A stretch of DNA of 6,902 bases, taken from contig JAGHUY010000205.1 in the NCBI GenBank assembly GCA_018064545.1, positions 1-6,902 on the forward strand, read 5' to 3'. Numbering within the stretch: the first letter of the stretch is position 1; each line of letters opens with the position of its first letter. Source of the DNA: Candidatus Apopatosoma intestinale. GTDB lineage: Bacteria > Bacillota > Clostridia > Oscillospirales > CAG-272. The notes below the pieces were generated by a model that ran no database searches, had not been told where the DNA came from, and worked only from the letters and a program-made list of their open reading frames with translations. Below are positions 6,030 to 6,902 of the stretch, in pieces. The position numbers were made by a program, and so were the translations under genes.

Positions 6030-6665
6030 TTATGATTCGGAATTTGCTTTTTTATCAGAAATATGATCACAAGTCAATGTTGCCGAATGAATATCCCCGC
6101 GGCACTCTATTGTCCCGGCTTGCAGATGATAGCACTCCGTTATATTGTTACAGATAACTTTTTGACAGTTTATTTCATTGACTTTAATGTTACCTTCGCA
6201 CTTAACATCCCCATTTATGGTGCCGCTTTGTATGCTTTGATGGCAAACTACGTCTCCGTTGATGGAGCCGTCAGAAATAATATGCCCGTAAACTTCCACC
6301 TTAAAATATTGCGTTCTGTCGTTGCAGTCATGAGGAAACGCAATTTCTATCGGGGGTTCATCAGGTGAAAAGGTGGATGAAACCTTGACGATTTTGCTCC
6401 CTCTCATTTGAACGACTCTGAAAACATCATCGTTCTTCAAAAAAGATTGAATATCTGAATAAATCTCAATACTATCTGAAAACAGCGCGTCGATGGGAAC
6501 GTTGAAAAGATCAGCGATTACCGGCAACAACATAATATCGGGCGTGTTGGCATTATTTTCCCATTTGGAAACTGCTTGAGAAGATACACCCAACTTTTTA
6601 GCGACCTCTTCTTGAGTTATGTTCTTTTGCTGCCTTAATTGCTTAATGTTATTTCCAATGCTCAT
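6030..6665 (-). CDS. XRE-family HTH regulator with cysteine-rich bactofilin-like C-terminal repeats
   Basis: A 211-residue predicted transcription factor. Residues 1-62 form a Cro/C1-type helix-turn-helix: IGNNIKQLRQQKNITQEEVA, then KKLGVSSQAVSKWE with the recognition helix, then NTPDIMLLPVIADLFNVPID. A linker (about 63-120) follows. Residues 124-201 are short repeats of the form I-x-G-D-V-x-C, e.g. SINGDVVCHQ and TINGDVKCEG, spaced as rungs of a small right-handed beta-helix like bactofilins (polymer-forming proteins). Seven of the eight cysteines fall in 141-199, often at the end of a rung. No membrane segment is seen. The start is the ATG at 6665, with AAAGGAG eight bases upstream; the longer ATG at 6701 lies in the promoter region. 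The gene is monocistronic. Its targets are unknown; self-regulation and control of the neighbouring phosphoesterase unit are both possible. Confidence 0.88.
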   Translation of the reverse strand: MSIGNNIKQLRQQKNITQEEVAKKLGVSSQAVSKWENNANTPDIMLLPVIADLFNVPIDALFSDSIEIYSDIQSFLKNDDVFRVVQMRGSKIVKVSSTFSPDEPPIEIAFPHDCNDRTQYFKVEVYGHIISDGSINGDVVCHQSIQSGTINGDVKCEGNIKVNEINCQKVICNNITECYHLQAGTIECRGDIHSATLTCDHISDKKANSES

Positions 6666-6691
6666 ATGATCGACTCCTTTCCTGCAAAAAT

Positions 6692-6720
6692 ATAATATCA
6701 TTTTTTGATTACTATTTCAA
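6692..6720 (-). promoter_or_regulatory. predicted promoter of the HTH regulator
   Basis: On the minus strand TTGAAA (6720-6715), a 17-base spacer and TATTAT (6697-6692) match the sigma-A consensus at five of six bases each. The predicted start is near 6685, about 20 bases before the ATG at 6665. An upstream in-frame ATG at 6701 lies between the two boxes and would not be in the message. Confidence 0.68.
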
Positions 6721-6760
6721 TGGAGCGTGTCTCTTGTTTCTCAACCGTTGCTTTAATTTT

Positions 6761-6872
6761 GCCTGTTTGCGACCTCCGGGTTATCGCCTACGGCACCCGT
6801 CGCCGTCGCATGTCGTTTGGCGCGCGCGGACAAGCCGTGCTTCCCAAACTCGCGCTTGGGGCGACACCGCTT
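6761..6872. repeat. GC-rich edge segment, possible dispersed repeat
   Basis: By hand count about 75 of 112 bases are G or C, clearly richer than the AT-rich promoter beside it. It holds short self-complementary runs such as CCCAA...TTGGG (6843-6860) and GCGCGCGC. One plus-strand frame is open from about 6753 to the window end, without a convincing start or ribosome binding site, and it would run through the terminator hairpin. Minus frames also give only short arginine-rich peptides. The look is that of a non-coding unit or repeat rather than a gene; I cannot show copies elsewhere. Confidence 0.35.
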
Positions 6873-6873
6873 G

Positions 6874-6901
6874 AAAAAACGCCATGTCAATGGCGTTTTT
6901 T
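6874..6901. terminator. symmetric, probably bidirectional terminator at the right edge
   Basis: AAAAAACGCCAT (6874-6885) pairs with ATGGCGTTTTTT (6890-6901) around the loop GTCA. Each strand has a six-T run after the GC core. It may end a gene lying to the right of the window on the minus strand, the GC-rich segment on the plus strand, or both. Confidence 0.75.
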
Positions 6902-6902
6902 C

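Noticed and set aside
5849..6070. Minus-strand open frame of 73 codons between regulator and phosphoesterase
   Set aside because: It crosses the 21-bp terminator stem and the phosphoesterase promoter, overlaps the end of the regulator gene and has no recognisable features.
1..6902. CRISPR array, phage or insertion-sequence genes, tRNA or rRNA
   Set aside because: No regularly spaced direct repeats, no transposase or integrase motifs, and no cloverleaf or rRNA-like sequence were seen on either strand.

Overview
The window looks like part of a low-to-mid GC Firmicutes chromosome, most likely a gut or anaerobic member of the Clostridia. The main reasons are a textbook T-box riboswitch, strong AGGAG-type ribosome binding sites, sigma-A-like promoters with 17-base spacers, and U-tailed intrinsic terminators. 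This is inference from style, as no rRNA or marker gene is present. All five complete genes lie on the minus strand and appear to form four transcription units, read here from right to left.

Right part (6902 down to 5843): a GC-rich stretch (about 67% G+C, 6761-6872) ends in a symmetric terminator hairpin at the window edge. Next comes a promoter and a gene for an XRE-type DNA-binding regulator with an unusual cysteine-rich, bactofilin-like C-terminal half. That gene is closed by a perfect 21-bp terminator stem.

Middle part (5905 down to 4131): a strong promoter drives a two-gene unit. It encodes a calcineurin-like metallophosphoesterase and, 35 bases downstream, a compact ABC-type/COG3910-like ATPase that starts with GTG.

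Middle-left (4022 down to 2241): a promoter, a complete T-box leader and a sodium-dependent amino-acid transporter of the NSS (LeuT/MhsT) family. The leader has Stem I, a specifier read as UUC (Phe), the T-box sequence with a UGGU tRNA-acceptor bulge, and competing antiterminator and terminator. The transporter is therefore predicted to be made when tRNA-Phe is uncharged, so the probable substrate is phenylalanine or related hydrophobic/aromatic amino acids. A strong terminator, nested in a longer inverted repeat, ends this unit.

Left part (2188 down to 1): a promoter overlapped by an 18-bp perfect palindrome (possible operator) drives a cytoplasmic GH78-type alpha-L-rhamnosidase, suggesting use of rhamnose-containing plant glycosides or polysaccharides. 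Its end converges on what may be the last codons of a plus-strand gene entering from the left, followed by that gene's terminator.

The genes do not form an obvious single pathway. The window reads as ordinary chromosomal metabolism and regulation genes. The best leads are the Phe T-box/NSS pairing, the phosphoesterase-ATPase pair and the HTH/beta-helix regulator.
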